The notes beneath the pieces are model-generated. The model was not told the origin of the DNA, ran no database searches, and was given only the letters and a program-made list of their open reading frames with translations. A program made the position numbers and the translations under genes. This document shows, in pieces, positions 8,854 through 18,598 of a DNA stretch of 64,000 bases. Each line of letters starts with the position of its first letter. Positions within the stretch are counted from its first letter, which is position 1. Source of the DNA: Sphingopyxis sp. (lineage in GTDB: Bacteria; Pseudomonadota; Alphaproteobacteria; Sphingomonadales; Sphingomonadaceae); the NCBI GenBank assembly GCA_030145715.1, contig JAIXHQ010000009.1, positions 1 to 64,000 on the forward strand, in the 5' to 3' direction.

Positions 8854-9999
8854 TTAGCCCGTTTTCACCACCTCCGAAAGGATCGAGTCGAGCAGCAATA
8901 TGCCGTCGTCGCTCACCGCCAGCCGGTCGCCGTCCTGCCGCATCAGCCCCTGCCCCGCCAGCCGCGCGACCGCATCGGCATCGACGAACGCCGCGCGCGG
9001 CAATCCGCTGCGCGCCTCGATCCGCGTCAGATCGACGCCCTCGGTCAGGCGGAGGCCCATCAGCATCGCCTCGGTCGCGCGCTCATGCGCCGGCAGGTCG
9101 GTTTCGACCTTCAGCCCGTGGCCGTTGCGATCAACCGCCGCGATGAAATTCTCTGGCTTCTTGTGTCGCTCGGTCGCCTGCGCCAGCCGCCGCCCGTGCG
9201 CGCCGGGACCAACGCCCGCATAATCGGCATAACGCCAGTAAGCGAGATTGTGGCGGCTTTCCTGCCCCCTGCGGGCATGGTTCGACACCTCGTATCGCGG
9301 CAGTCCTGCGGCGCGCGTCATCGCCTGTGTCGCGTCGAACAGATCGGCGGCCGCATCGCCGTCGGGGATCGTCAGCTCGCCCTTCGCCGCCAGCGTCGCA
9401 AAGCGCGTGCCGGGTTCGATGGTGAGTTGATAGAGCGAAAGATGGTCGGTCCCGAACGCGATGGCACCGGCCAGCTCTCCCTCCCATTCGCGCAGCGACT
9501 GGCCGGGCCGGGCATAGATCAGGTCGAAACTGACGCGCCCGAAATGCATCTGCGCCGTCGCGATCGCGCGCCGCGCCTCATCCTCGCTGTGCGCGCGACC
9601 CAGAAATGCCAGCACGTCGGCATCGAAGCTCTGCACCCCTATCGACACGCGGTTGACCCCCGCCGCCGCCAGATCGGCGAAGTTCGCGACCTCGACCGAA
9701 TTGGGGTTCGCCTCCAGCGTGATCTCGACATCGTCCGCCAGCCCCCATTCGGCGCCCGCCGCAGCGATCACCGCCGCCACCGTCGCGGGCGGCATCAGGC
9801 TGGGCGTTCCTCCGCCGAAAAAGATCGATCCGACGGTGCGGCCGGGCAACAGCCCCGCCTCATGCCGCAAATCGGCGATCAGCGCGGCGCGCCATGCCGC
9901 CTGATCGACGCCGTCCCGCACATGGCTGTTAAAGTCGCAATAGGGGCATTTCGACACGCAGAACGGCCAATGGACATAAAGGGCGAGCGGTTCGGCCAT
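8854..9999 (-). CDS. hemW: Radical SAM heme chaperone HemW (coproporphyrinogen III oxidase-like)
   Basis: LALYVHWPFCVSKCPYCDFNSH...FFGGGTPSLMPP...NRVSIGVQSFD. Confidence 0.93.
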   Translation of the reverse strand: MAEPLALYVHWPFCVSKCPYCDFNSHVRDGVDQAAWRAALIADLRHEAGLLPGRTVGSIFFGGGTPSLMPPATVAAVIAAAGAEWGLADDVEITLEANPNSVEVANFADLAAAGVNRVSIGVQSFDADVLAFLGRAHSEDEARRAIATAQMHFGRVSFDLIYARPGQSLREWEGELAGAIAFGTDHLSLYQLTIEPGTRFATLAAKGELTIPDGDAAADLFDATQAMTRAAGLPRYEVSNHARRGQESRHNLAYWRYADYAGVGPGAHGRRLAQATERHKKPENFIAAVDRNGHGLKVETDLPAHERATEAMLMGLRLTEGVDLTRIEARSGLPRAAFVDADAVARLAGQGLMRQDGDRLAVSDDGILLLDSILSEVVKTG

Positions 10000-10009
10000 G
10001 CGGCGTTCC

Positions 10010-10663
10010 CTAAAAAACCCCCGCCACCAGCTTAGCAAACGCGTCCGCCCGGTGGCTGATCGCATGTTTCTCTGCCGGATCGATTTCGGCGTAGGTCAGC
10101 GACTTACCGGTCGGAACGAACACCGGATCATAACCGAAACCCAAAACCCCGCGCGGCGGCCACGTCAGGCTGCCCTGCGCCCGCCCCTCGAAAACCTCTG
10201 CATGGCCATCGGGCCAGGCGAGCGCGAGGGTGCAGACGAAACAGGCACCGCGATCGACGTCCGGTCCCTGTTCGGCGAGCAGCCCCTCGACCTTGCCCAT
10301 CGCCATATACCAGTCGCGCGCCCGCCACTCTTTATCAGGCTCACCCTCGAACGCCTGTCGTTCGGCCCAGTCGGCGGTGTAGACGCCGGGCCGTCCGCCC
10401 AGCGCCGCGACCTCCAGCCCGCTGTCGTCGGCCAGCGCGGGCAGACCCGCCGCCGACGCGCTGGCATGGGCCTTCAGCAACGCATTGTCGCGAAAGCTCG
10501 TCCCGGTCTCTTCGGGTTCAGGCAGGCCAAGATCGCCCGCCGAGACGGGTTCGATCCCAAACGGTTCAAGCAATGCGCGAATCTCGCGCACCTTGCCGGC
10601 GTTATGGCTGGCGATGACCAGCTTGCCGGGGGCGAGTTTGCGGTGAGTCACAAGCGTCTCCAA
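10010..10663 (-). CDS. rdgB: RdgB/HAM1 family non-canonical purine NTP pyrophosphatase
   Basis: [19 protein letters not shown]...[14 protein letters not shown]...[25 protein letters not shown]...[10 protein letters not shown]. Confidence 0.95.
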   Translation of the reverse strand: METLVTHRKLAPGKLVIASHNAGKVREIRALLEPFGIEPVSAGDLGLPEPEETGTSFRDNALLKAHASASAAGLPALADDSGLEVAALGGRPGVYTADWAERQAFEGEPDKEWRARDWYMAMGKVEGLLAEQGPDVDRGACFVCTLALAWPDGHAEVFEGRAQGSLTWPPRGVLGFGYDPVFVPTGKSLTYAEIDPAEKHAISHRADAFAKLVAGVF

Positions 10664-10668
10664 ACCTT

Positions 10669-10741
10669 CGTCATGCCGGACTTGATCCGGTATCCGTTCG
10701 CGCGCGAAGTCGTGGACCCCGGATCAAGTCCGGGGTGACGA
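10669..10741. repeat. Dispersed palindromic repeat family A
   Basis: CGTCATGCCGGACTTGATCCGG...ACCCCGGATCAAGTCCGGGGTGACGA between rdgB and rph; internal and outer inverted repeats. Confidence 0.8.
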
Positions 10742-10749
10742 AAAGAAGG

Positions 10750-11466
10750 TCAGCGCCCGACCGCGCGATCCTGCGCCGCGAAAATCTCGCCGCAGCCGAT
10801 GCGCGCGAGGCGGAGCAGGCGCAGCAGACCTTCCTCGTCATAGGTCGCGCCCTCGGCGCTCGCCTGTACCTCGACGATCTGGCCCCTGGCGGTCAGCACG
10901 AAATTGCCGTCGGCCTCCGCGACCGAATCCTCGTCATAATCGAGGTCGAGTACCGGCGTGCCATTATATATGCCGCACGAAATCGCCCCGACCTTGTCGA
11001 CGATCGGATCTTCGGCAATGGTCTTGGCCGCCAGCAGCTTGTCGACCGCCAGGCGCAGCGCAACCCATGCGCCCGAAATCGACGCGGTGCGCGTGCCCCC
11101 GTCGGCCTGGATGACGTCGCAATCGATGATGATCTGGCGCTCGCCCAATTTCTTCATGTCGACCACCGCGCGCAAGCTGCGCCCGATAAGCCGCTGAATT
11201 TCCTGCGTCCGCCCCGACTGTTTGCCCTTCGCCGCTTCGCGGCTGCCGCGCGTATGGGTCGCGCGGGGCAACATGCCATATTCGGCCGTCACCCAACCCG
11301 ACCCCTTGCCGCGCAGGAACGGCGGCACCTTTTCATCGACGCTGGCGGTCACCAGCACCTTGGTATTGCCAAAGCTGACGAGGACGCTGCCTTCGGCATG
11401 GATGGTGAATTCGGTTTCGATGGCGATGGGGCGCATCTGGTCGGGCGCGCGGCCGGAAGGGCGCAT
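10750..11466 (-). CDS. rph: Ribonuclease PH
   Basis: [43 protein letters not shown]...[17 protein letters not shown]...[16 protein letters not shown]. Confidence 0.96.
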   Translation of the reverse strand: MRPSGRAPDQMRPIAIETEFTIHAEGSVLVSFGNTKVLVTASVDEKVPPFLRGKGSGWVTAEYGMLPRATHTRGSREAAKGKQSGRTQEIQRLIGRSLRAVVDMKKLGERQIIIDCDVIQADGGTRTASISGAWVALRLAVDKLLAAKTIAEDPIVDKVGAISCGIYNGTPVLDLDYDEDSVAEADGNFVLTARGQIVEVQASAEGATYDEEGLLRLLRLARIGCGEIFAAQDRAVGR

Positions 11467-11621
11467 GGACAATCCTTTCAATGATGATTGCCGTGGCCCT
11501 TAGGGCGCGGACCGGCTTCGCTCAACCGCATCTTGCAGAAATCGGGAATTTCGCCGCGCGGCGTCGATCGGCGGGTGACGCATTTGTTGCAAGCATCCTT
11601 CGCCATCCCTAAATCCCAGTC

Positions 11622-12665
11622 ATGGCGACGCCCCCGATCAGCGAACTCACCACGCGCGCCCGCGACGTGTTCCGGCTGGTCGTCGACGCCTATCTGGAAA
11701 CCGGCCAGCCGGTGGGGTCGCGCACCCTGTCGAAATTCGCGTCGCTCAACCTGTCGCCCGCCTCGATCCGCAATGTCATGCAGGATCTGGAGGAATATGG
11801 CCTGCTCGCCAGCCCGCACACCAGCGCGGGCCGACTGCCCACCGAACAGGGGCTGCGCCTGTTTGTCGACGGGATGATGCAGGTCGCCGAACCGTCGGCG
11901 GAGGACCGCGCCCAGATCGAAGCGAGCCTGTCCGAGAGCGGACCAATCGAAAGCGCGCTGGCGCAGGCGACGTCGGCGCTGTCGGGGCTGTCGGCCTGTG
12001 CCGGGCTTATCCTGGTTCCCAAGCATGAGCGCGTGCTCAAGCAACTCGCCTTTGTGCCGCTGTCGGCGAACCAATCGCTCGTCGTGCTCGTCGCGGGCGA
12101 CGGAGCGGTGGAAAATCGCGTCATCGACATTCCGCCCGGACTTCATCCCTCCGCACTTGTCGAGGCGGGCAATTATATCTCGGCAACGCTTGGCGGCCTG
12201 ACGCTGACCGAGGCGATGGCCCGCGTCCGGCATGAAATAGAGGCCGAACGGATCGCGATCGACCGCGCGGCGCAGGATCTGGTATCGCGCGGCCTGGCCA
12301 TCTGGTCATCCGATGGTGCCGACCGCCCGGTGCTGATCGTGCGCGGCCAGGCCAATCTGCTGGACGACAGCGCGGTCGGCGACCTCGACCGGGTGCGGCA
12401 ATTGCTCGACGAACTCGAAACGAAGCAGGAAATTGCCGGCCTGCTCGACAGCGCGCGAGAGGGCAGCGCGACCCGAATTTTCATTGGGTCGGAAAATAAA
12501 TTATTCTCGCTTTCGGGCTCGTCCGTGATAGCGGCGCCCTATCGCGGTGCCGACGGGCGCGTGGTCGGCGTCGTGGGCGTGATCGGCCCCACACGCTTGA
12601 ACTATGCCCGAATCGTACCCATGGTGGATTTCACCGCCCAATCGCTTTCCAGACTGATACGATAG
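11622..12665 (+). CDS. hrcA: Heat-inducible transcription repressor HrcA
   Basis: ARDVFRLVVDAYLETGQPVGSRTLSK...LSPASIRNVMQDLEEYGLLASPHTSAGRLPTEQGLRLFVD. Confidence 0.95.
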   Translation: MATPPISELTTRARDVFRLVVDAYLETGQPVGSRTLSKFASLNLSPASIRNVMQDLEEYGLLASPHTSAGRLPTEQGLRLFVDGMMQVAEPSAEDRAQIEASLSESGPIESALAQATSALSGLSACAGLILVPKHERVLKQLAFVPLSANQSLVVLVAGDGAVENRVIDIPPGLHPSALVEAGNYISATLGGLTLTEAMARVRHEIEAERIAIDRAAQDLVSRGLAIWSSDGADRPVLIVRGQANLLDDSAVGDLDRVRQLLDELETKQEIAGLLDSAREGSATRIFIGSENKLFSLSGSSVIAAPYRGADGRVVGVVGVIGPTRLNYARIVPMVDFTAQSLSRLIR

Positions 12666-12669
12666 GTTT

Positions 12670-13242
12670 ATGACAAATATTGAAAATGACACGCCGGTCG
12701 GCGACGGCCCAGTTTCCGAAACCAACGGCCCCGAAATCGAAATCGCGGACAGCGCGGCACCCGCCGACGAAGCGAACGAGGCGGTGGCACAGCTTGCCGA
12801 ACAAATCGCCGCGCTGCAGCAGGACCTGCTCTATGCCCGCGCCGAGACGCAGAACGTCACGCGCCGCAAGGACAAGGAAATCGCCGACGCGCACGCCTAT
12901 GCCGCGACCAAATTTGCACGCGACATCCTGTCCGTCGCCGACAATCTGGGCCGCGCGCTCGCCGCGCTCAGCGACGATCAGCGCGCCGACGACGCAATCA
13001 AGCCGCTGATTACCGGGCTGGAGGCGACCGAGCGCGAATTGTTGAGCGTGTTCGAACGCAACGGCATCACCCGCATCGCGGCGATCGGCCTGCCGCTCGA
13101 CCCGAACCAGCATCAGGCGATGCTCGAAATTCCCAGCGATCAGACCCCCGGCACGATCGTTCAGGAAATGCAGGCGGGCTATATGCTGAAAGACCGCTTG
13201 CTGCGCCCCGCGATGGTCGCGGTGGCGAAGAAGGCCGACTGA
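12670..13242 (+). CDS. grpE: Nucleotide exchange factor GrpE
   Basis: LLYARAETQNVTRRKDKEIADAHAYAATKFARDILSVADNLGRAL...HQAMLEIPSDQTPGTIVQEMQAGYMLKDRLLRPAMVAVAK. Confidence 0.95.
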   Translation: MTNIENDTPVGDGPVSETNGPEIEIADSAAPADEANEAVAQLAEQIAALQQDLLYARAETQNVTRRKDKEIADAHAYAATKFARDILSVADNLGRALAALSDDQRADDAIKPLITGLEATERELLSVFERNGITRIAAIGLPLDPNQHQAMLEIPSDQTPGTIVQEMQAGYMLKDRLLRPAMVAVAKKAD

Positions 13243-13253
13243 TTTTCCGTCCA

Positions 13254-13329
13254 TCGTCACCCCGGACTCGATCCGGGGTCCACGACTTCAGCGCCGCGAT
13301 GGATGCCGGATCAAGTCCGGCATGACGAA
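13254..13329. repeat. Dispersed palindromic repeat family A
   Basis: TCGTCACCCCGGACTCGATCCGGGGTCCACGACTTC...GGATGCCGGATCAAGTCCGGCATGACGA downstream of grpE. Confidence 0.8.
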
Positions 13330-13458
13330 ATGAAGAGTAGCTGCGCGTTTGGCTAACTTGAGTGATTTCGAGTGAAATGAAATATTTCGCGGCCCGAAAA
13401 TCACGGAAAAACAAGAATCTGGAGTGCCTGTTTCGATTCCGTTAAAACCGACTGCACT

Positions 13459-13992
13459 CTACGCCGCCTTGCGCAGCTTCATCAGCTTTTTCAGCACCAT
13501 CTCGCGCTTCAAGCGCGACAGATGGTCGATGAACAATATGCCTTCCAGATGGTCATGCTCGTGCTGGATGCACGTCGCCATCAGACCGGTCATGCGTTCG
13601 CTGTGCGAATTGCCGTCCTCGTCCTGCCAGTCGACCGTAACCTCGGCGGGGCGCGTTACGTCGGCATATTGTTCGGGGACCGACAGGCAGCCTTCCTGAT
13701 AGACGCTATGCTCCTCGCTCTCGTCAGAAAAGACGGGGTTGATGAACACGCGCGGGGTACGGATCAGGCGCTTGCCCTCCTCATCCTCGGGATCGGGGTC
13801 CTGCAGGTCGATGACCAGGATACGCTTCGCCACCCCGACCTGGATCGCGGCAAGCCCGATGCCGGGGGCATCGTACATCGTCTCGAACATATCGGCGACC
13901 AGCGTCTTCAGGTCGGCGTCGAAGGTTTCGACGGGCTTGGAAATGACACGCAGCCGGGGATCCGGGGTCTCTATGATGGGGAGTAGGGCCAT
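13459..13992 (-). CDS. def: Peptide deformylase
   Basis: PDPRLRVISKPVETF...APGIGLAAIQVGVAKRILVIDL...EEHSVYQEGCLSVPEQYADV...CIQHEHDHLEGILFIDHLS. Confidence 0.96.
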   Translation of the reverse strand: MALLPIIETPDPRLRVISKPVETFDADLKTLVADMFETMYDAPGIGLAAIQVGVAKRILVIDLQDPDPEDEEGKRLIRTPRVFINPVFSDESEEHSVYQEGCLSVPEQYADVTRPAEVTVDWQDEDGNSHSERMTGLMATCIQHEHDHLEGILFIDHLSRLKREMVLKKLMKLRKAA

Positions 13993-14038
13993 GGATGGCA
14001 GGTATGATCGCGGGGAGCCGGGGTCAAGAGGGGCTTGT

Positions 14039-14374
14039 CTAGCCCTTGCGTCGTTCCCGCGCTTTCGTTGCGCTTTCGCTGTCGGCATATTCTGACGGGA
14101 GGCGGAATTTGCCAACGCGGTCGAATTGGCGATCGCTCTCGATCGATATCTCTTTGACATAGCGTGCGTAACGCCAAGAGACGAAGAGTGTCCACATCAC
14201 AAACCAGATTCCAGCGACGATCCACGCCCAGGGAAATCGCTGTCCGATAAAAGGCAAAGGGAGAAACGGCAGCATACCAGGCAGTAGCACCGCTTCAACC
14301 CGTGCAGCGGATCTCCGAAGAAATTTGTCAGTCCAACCGCAGGCCAAAAGCCACATTCGTCTCGCGATCCTCAT
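14039..14374 (-). CDS. Small hypothetical membrane protein (111 aa)
   Basis: [21 protein letters not shown]...PWAWIVAGIWFVMWTLFVSWRYARYVKEI; start overlaps the recR stop (TAATG). Confidence 0.6.
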   Translation of the reverse strand: MRIARRMWLLACGWTDKFLRRSAARVEAVLLPGMLPFLPLPFIGQRFPWAWIVAGIWFVMWTLFVSWRYARYVKEISIESDRQFDRVGKFRLPSEYADSESATKARERRKG

Positions 14375-14970
14375 TATCCCACCGGCCTCCGCGCCCGGAG
14401 CGCCTGCGCCAGCGTCCCCTCGTCGAGATAATCGAGCTCGCCGCCCACGGGTAAACCATGCGCGAGCTGCGTCAGCCGCACCGGATAGCCCTCCAGCCGC
14501 TCGGCCAGATAATGCGCGGTCGTCTGCCCCTCCAGCGTGGCATTCATCGCCAGCACCACCTCGTCGATTCCGCCCGCCGCCACGCGCGCGACGAGGGCGT
14601 CGATGCTGAGATCCTGGGGGCGCACGCCTTCCAGCGCCGACAACCGCCCGCCCAGCACATGATATTTGCCGGGAAACAGCCGCGACTTGTCGAGCGCCCA
14701 CAGGTCAGACACCTCTTCGACCACGCACAGCGAGCGCGCATCGCGGCGCGGGTCGGCGCAGATCGCGCAGGGGTCGCGGGTATCGACATTGCCACAGACC
14801 GTACAGGTGACGAGCCGTTCAGACACTGTCTGCAACGCGGCGAGCAGCGGCGCAAAACTGCTCTCGCGCTTTTTCATCAAATGCAGCACCGCGCGCCGCG
14901 CCGAACGCGGGCCGAGACCCGGCAGACGGGCGAGTTGCTGGACAAGGGCTTCAATCTCTTGCGATGCCAT
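14374..14970 (-). CDS. recR: Recombination protein RecR
   Basis: [26 protein letters not shown]...[22 protein letters not shown]...[34 protein letters not shown] region. Confidence 0.96.
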   Translation of the reverse strand: MASQEIEALVQQLARLPGLGPRSARRAVLHLMKKRESSFAPLLAALQTVSERLVTCTVCGNVDTRDPCAICADPRRDARSLCVVEEVSDLWALDKSRLFPGKYHVLGGRLSALEGVRPQDLSIDALVARVAAGGIDEVVLAMNATLEGQTTAHYLAERLEGYPVRLTQLAHGLPVGGELDYLDEGTLAQALRARRPVG

Positions 14971-15005
14971 GACGGATCGTCTTAAGCGGCGCAGGAGAAA
15001 TGACA

Positions 15006-15926
15006 ATGCGTATCGCCTTCATGGGAACGCCGCCCTTTGCGGTGCCGACGCTCGCCGCGCTCCACGCCGCGGGGCATGACATCGCCGCCGTCTATACCCA
15101 GCCCCCCCGCCCCGCACAGCGCGGCAAGAAATTGCAGAAAAGCCCGGTGCAGCTTTGGGCGGAGGAGCATGGTCTGCCCGTCCGCACCCCGCGCAGCCTG
15201 AAAACCGAAGAGGCGCAGGCCGAATTCGCCGCACTCGACCTCGATGTCGCGGTGGTCGCGGCCTATGGCCTGATCCTGCCGTCGCCGATCCTCGAAGCGC
15301 CGCGCGAGGGGTGTCTCAATGTCCATGGATCGGTCCTGCCGCGCTGGCGCGGCGCGGCGCCGGTTCAGCGCGCCATATTGGCGGGCGATACCGAAACCGG
15401 GGTGACGATCATGCAGATGGATGTCGGGCTGGACACTGGCGCCATGCGGCTGGTCGAGACGACGCCGATCGCCGGAAAGACCGCGGGCCTGCTGACCGAC
15501 GAACTGGCGGAGATGGGTGCGCTGATGATGGCGAAGGTGCTGAGCGACCTCCACGCCTTTCCGCCCGATCCACAGCCCGACGCGGGTGTCACCTATGCGG
15601 CAAAGATCGACAAGAGCGAAGCGCGGCTCGATTTCCTGACCAGCGCGGTGCAGGTCGAACGACAGGTGCGCGCCTTCAACCCGGTGCCCGGCGCCTTTTT
15701 CGAACTGGAGGGCGAGCGGTACAAGATATTGGGCGCAAAGGTCGTCCATCCGGCCGAAACCGTCGCGGGCGCCGCGCCGGGGGTCACGCTCGACGATGCG
15801 CTGACCATCGCCTGCAACCCCGGCGCGATCCGCGCGACCCGTGTCCAGCGGGCAGGAAAGCCCGCGATGGATGCGGGTGAGTTATTGCGCGGCCGGCCGG
15901 TTCCGACGGGCACACGCCTGGCCTAA
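15006..15926 (+). CDS. fmt: Methionyl-tRNA formyltransferase
   Basis: [19 protein letters not shown]...[42 protein letters not shown]. Confidence 0.96.
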   Translation: MRIAFMGTPPFAVPTLAALHAAGHDIAAVYTQPPRPAQRGKKLQKSPVQLWAEEHGLPVRTPRSLKTEEAQAEFAALDLDVAVVAAYGLILPSPILEAPREGCLNVHGSVLPRWRGAAPVQRAILAGDTETGVTIMQMDVGLDTGAMRLVETTPIAGKTAGLLTDELAEMGALMMAKVLSDLHAFPPDPQPDAGVTYAAKIDKSEARLDFLTSAVQVERQVRAFNPVPGAFFELEGERYKILGAKVVHPAETVAGAAPGVTLDDALTIACNPGAIRATRVQRAGKPAMDAGELLRGRPVPTGTRLA

Positions 15927-15938
15927 GCGTCTTGGCGG

Positions 15939-15973
15939 CTTCGGGGTGTCTCGACTTCGCGCGACCCGAGCGG
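15939..15973. repeat. Dispersed repeat family B, degenerate copy
   Basis: CTTCGGGGTGTCTCGACTTCGCGCGACCCGAGCGG shares the TCTCGACTTCGC core with 8808-8843. Confidence 0.45.
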
Positions 15974-15986
15974 CTAAGGGGGCGCC

Positions 15987-16727
15987 ATGACCCGCTTCGC
16001 CCTTACCATCGAATATGACGGCCGCCCCTTCATGGGCTGGCAGCGGCAGGCGCATGGCCCCAGCGTGCAACAGGCGATCGAGGAAGCGATCCACCGCTTC
16101 ACCGCCGAGGACGTCCAGGTGTTCAGCGCCGGGCGCACCGATGCCGGGGTCCATGCCATCGCGATGCGCGCGCATGTCGACATCGCAAAGCCGCTGACCC
16201 CGTTCAAATTGACCGAGGCATTGAACGCGCAGCTTCGCCCTGCGCCGATCGCGGTGGTGGAATGTTCGGTCGTCGCCGACGACTGGCACGCGCGCTTTTC
16301 CTGCACCGGCCGGTCCTATGAATATCGCATCGTCAACCGCCGCGCGCCGCTGACATGGGACAGGGGCCTGTCGTGGCAGGTCGCGCGGCCGCTGGATAGC
16401 GATGCGATGCACGCCGCGGCGCAGCATCTGATCGGCCTTCACGATTTCACGACCTTTCGGTCGGCGCATTGCCAGTCGCAAAGCCCGGTAAAGACGCTCG
16501 ACCGGCTGACCGTCAGCCGCCACGGCGAGGAGATCATCGTCGAAGCCGCCGCGCGCAGTTTCCTGCACCATCAGGTGCGGTCGATGGTCGGCTGCCTCGC
16601 GCTCGTCGGATATGGCAAATGGTCGGCGCGCGATTTGAAAGCGGCGCTGGACGCGGCGGATCGCAACGCGCTTGGCCTTAACGCGCCGCCCGACGGGCTG
16701 TATTTCGTCAGCGCGGTGTATCCCTAG
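15987..16727 (+). CDS. truA: tRNA pseudouridine(38-40) synthase
   Basis: [32 protein letters not shown]...[15 protein letters not shown]...[15 protein letters not shown]. Confidence 0.96.
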   Translation: MTRFALTIEYDGRPFMGWQRQAHGPSVQQAIEEAIHRFTAEDVQVFSAGRTDAGVHAIAMRAHVDIAKPLTPFKLTEALNAQLRPAPIAVVECSVVADDWHARFSCTGRSYEYRIVNRRAPLTWDRGLSWQVARPLDSDAMHAAAQHLIGLHDFTTFRSAHCQSQSPVKTLDRLTVSRHGEEIIVEAAARSFLHHQVRSMVGCLALVGYGKWSARDLKAALDAADRNALGLNAPPDGLYFVSAVYP

Positions 16728-16797
16728 GCCGCGCCGCCCCGGCATAGGCGGTGCCGATCACCCGGTGGCGCTTCATGCCATCGCCCCGCGATCAACG

Positions 16798-16828
16798 AAA
16801 AAGGGCGGCCCTTTCGGACCGCCCTTTT
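16798..16828. terminator. Bidirectional intrinsic terminator between truA and carD
   Basis: AAAAAGGGCGGCCCTTTCGGACCGCCCTTTT stem-loop between convergent genes. Confidence 0.85.
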
Positions 16829-16850
16829 CCCTTGTCATGATGGCAGAGGC

Positions 16851-17381
16851 TCAGAGCGCCTTTTCGGCGTAATAGAGCGGCGCATGTTCATTCAGGATCT
16901 GAAGGATCTTTGCCTGCGCCGTCTTTTCGTCGCTTTCCTCCATCGCGCCCAGTTCGCGCGCGAGGCGGCTCGACGCCGCTTCGAAAATCTGGCGTTCGGA
17001 ATAGCTCTGTTCGGGCTGGTCGTCGGCGCGGAACAGGTCGCGGGTCACTTCGGCAATCGACACCAGATCGCCCGAATTGATCTTCGCTTCATATTCCTGC
17101 GCGCGGCGCGACCACATGGTGCGCTTTACCTTTGGCTTGGTGGTCAGCACCTGCAACGCTTCCTTCAGCGTCTTGTCCGACGACAGCTTGCGCATACCGA
17201 CGCCTTCGGCCTTGTTCGTCGGAACGCGAAGCGTCATCTTTTCCTTTTCGAACCGCAGGACATAGAGTTCCAATTGCATTCCGGCGATTTCGGACTTTTG
17301 CAACTCGATGACGCGCCCCACGCCATGTTTGGGATAAACGACATAATCACCGACTTCAAAGACGGGCGTACTTGCGGACAT
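16851..17381 (-). CDS. carD: CarD family transcriptional regulator
   Basis: FEVGDYVVYPKHGVGRVIELQKSEIAGMQLELYVLRFEKEKMTLRVPTNKA...MWSRRAQEYEAKINSGD. Confidence 0.93.
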   Translation of the reverse strand: MSASTPVFEVGDYVVYPKHGVGRVIELQKSEIAGMQLELYVLRFEKEKMTLRVPTNKAEGVGMRKLSSDKTLKEALQVLTTKPKVKRTMWSRRAQEYEAKINSGDLVSIAEVTRDLFRADDQPEQSYSERQIFEAASSRLARELGAMEESDEKTAQAKILQILNEHAPLYYAEKAL

Positions 17382-17695
17382 TCAAGTTCCTTTCATTGGC
17401 CTTGCCGGTGGACGGGGAAGCGCGTGTTCAGCGGGATGCCGACCCTTTATGAAGGGGGATCGGGCTGATAGGGCGGCGCTAGCCGGTCAGAGTGACAAGG
17501 GATGTGGCTCCATCAGAAACGCCAAGGATACCTCAGCCCGTCGGCGGGAAGAGGCACAGTGTCGGCGTGTTGATGCGATTATAACAGATTCGCAATAAAA
17601 TTACCAGCCCTGCACGGAAATGCGTCGATCGGCGCCTTGACCGCCGCGTGTGCGCGTTTCACGTTGAGACGAAATCACAAGTTGGGAAAGCCATT

Positions 17696-18508
17696 ATGCA
17701 GGATCAAGTCTGGTGGATCACGGGGGCCTCTTCGGGCATCGGCGCCGCGCTGTCGCGGGCACTGGCGGCGCGCGGCGCAAAGCTGATACTGTCGGGGCGC
17801 AACGTCGCGGCGCTGGAGGGAGTCGCCGCCGAATGTCCCACCGAAACGCTGATCCTGCCCTTCGAGGCGACCGACTATGCCGCCCTCCCCGCCATCACCG
17901 ACCGGGCCTGGGCGTGGCACGGCCGCATCGACGGGCTGGTCAACAACGCCGGCATTTCGCAGCGCAGCCTGGCGATCGAAACCGATTTTTCGGTGTATCA
18001 AAAGATCGTCGATATTGATCTGCTCGCCCCGATCGCGCTGACGCAGGCAGTGCTGCCGCGCATGGTCGGCGCGGGCGGCGGACAGATTGTCGCCATTTCC
18101 AGCGTCGCGGGCATCGCGGGTGTGCCGCTGCGCAGCGCCTATTGCGCCGCCAAGCACGGGCTGATCGGTTATCATGACAGCGTCCGCGCCGAAAATGAGC
18201 ATCTGGGGCTGAAAGTGCTCGTCGTCGCGCCGGGATCGGTGCGAACGAACGTCAGCCGCAACGCGCTGAATGCCAACGGCAGCGCCCGGGGGGAAAGCGA
18301 CGCGGCGATCGACAACGGCTTGTCGCCCGAAGATGCCGCCGCGCAGATGCTGGCGGCGGTCGATGCCGGGACGCGCGAACTTGTGGTCGCCGAGGGTGCC
18401 GAAGCGATGACCGCGACCCTTCGCCGCAGCGATCCCGAGGCACTGTTCGACCGGATGAACGCGATGGTCCGGGCAGGCTATGCGGCGCAAATGAAGGCCG
18501 AACGCTAA
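17696..18508 (+). CDS. Short-chain dehydrogenase/reductase
   Basis: WWITGASSGIGAALSRALAARG...NNAGISQRSL...SSVAGIAGVPLRSAYCAAKHGLIGY (TGxxxGxG, NNAG, YxxxK). Confidence 0.9.
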   Translation: MQDQVWWITGASSGIGAALSRALAARGAKLILSGRNVAALEGVAAECPTETLILPFEATDYAALPAITDRAWAWHGRIDGLVNNAGISQRSLAIETDFSVYQKIVDIDLLAPIALTQAVLPRMVGAGGGQIVAISSVAGIAGVPLRSAYCAAKHGLIGYHDSVRAENEHLGLKVLVVAPGSVRTNVSRNALNANGSARGESDAAIDNGLSPEDAAAQMLAAVDAGTRELVVAEGAEAMTATLRRSDPEALFDRMNAMVRAGYAAQMKAER

Positions 18509-18542
18509 CGCGCGTCATCGCGGGCAAAGGGACGCACGCCAA

Positions 18543-18575
18543 CAAAAACCCGCCGGATCGCTCCGGCGGGTTTTG
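18543..18575. terminator. Bidirectional intrinsic terminator between SDR gene and hppA
   Basis: CAAAAACCCGCCGGATCGCTCCGGCGGGTTTTG, perfect stem with A/T tracts on both sides. Confidence 0.9.
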
Positions 18576-18598
18576 TCTTTCGGTTCGGACGGGCTGGT

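Noticed and set aside
8563-10035. 490-aa + strand ORF
   Set aside because: Antisense to xerC and hemW; shadow frame.
11484-11621. CIRCE operator upstream of hrcA
   Set aside because: No TTAGCACTC-N9-GAGTGCTAA or close variant seen in the intergenic region.
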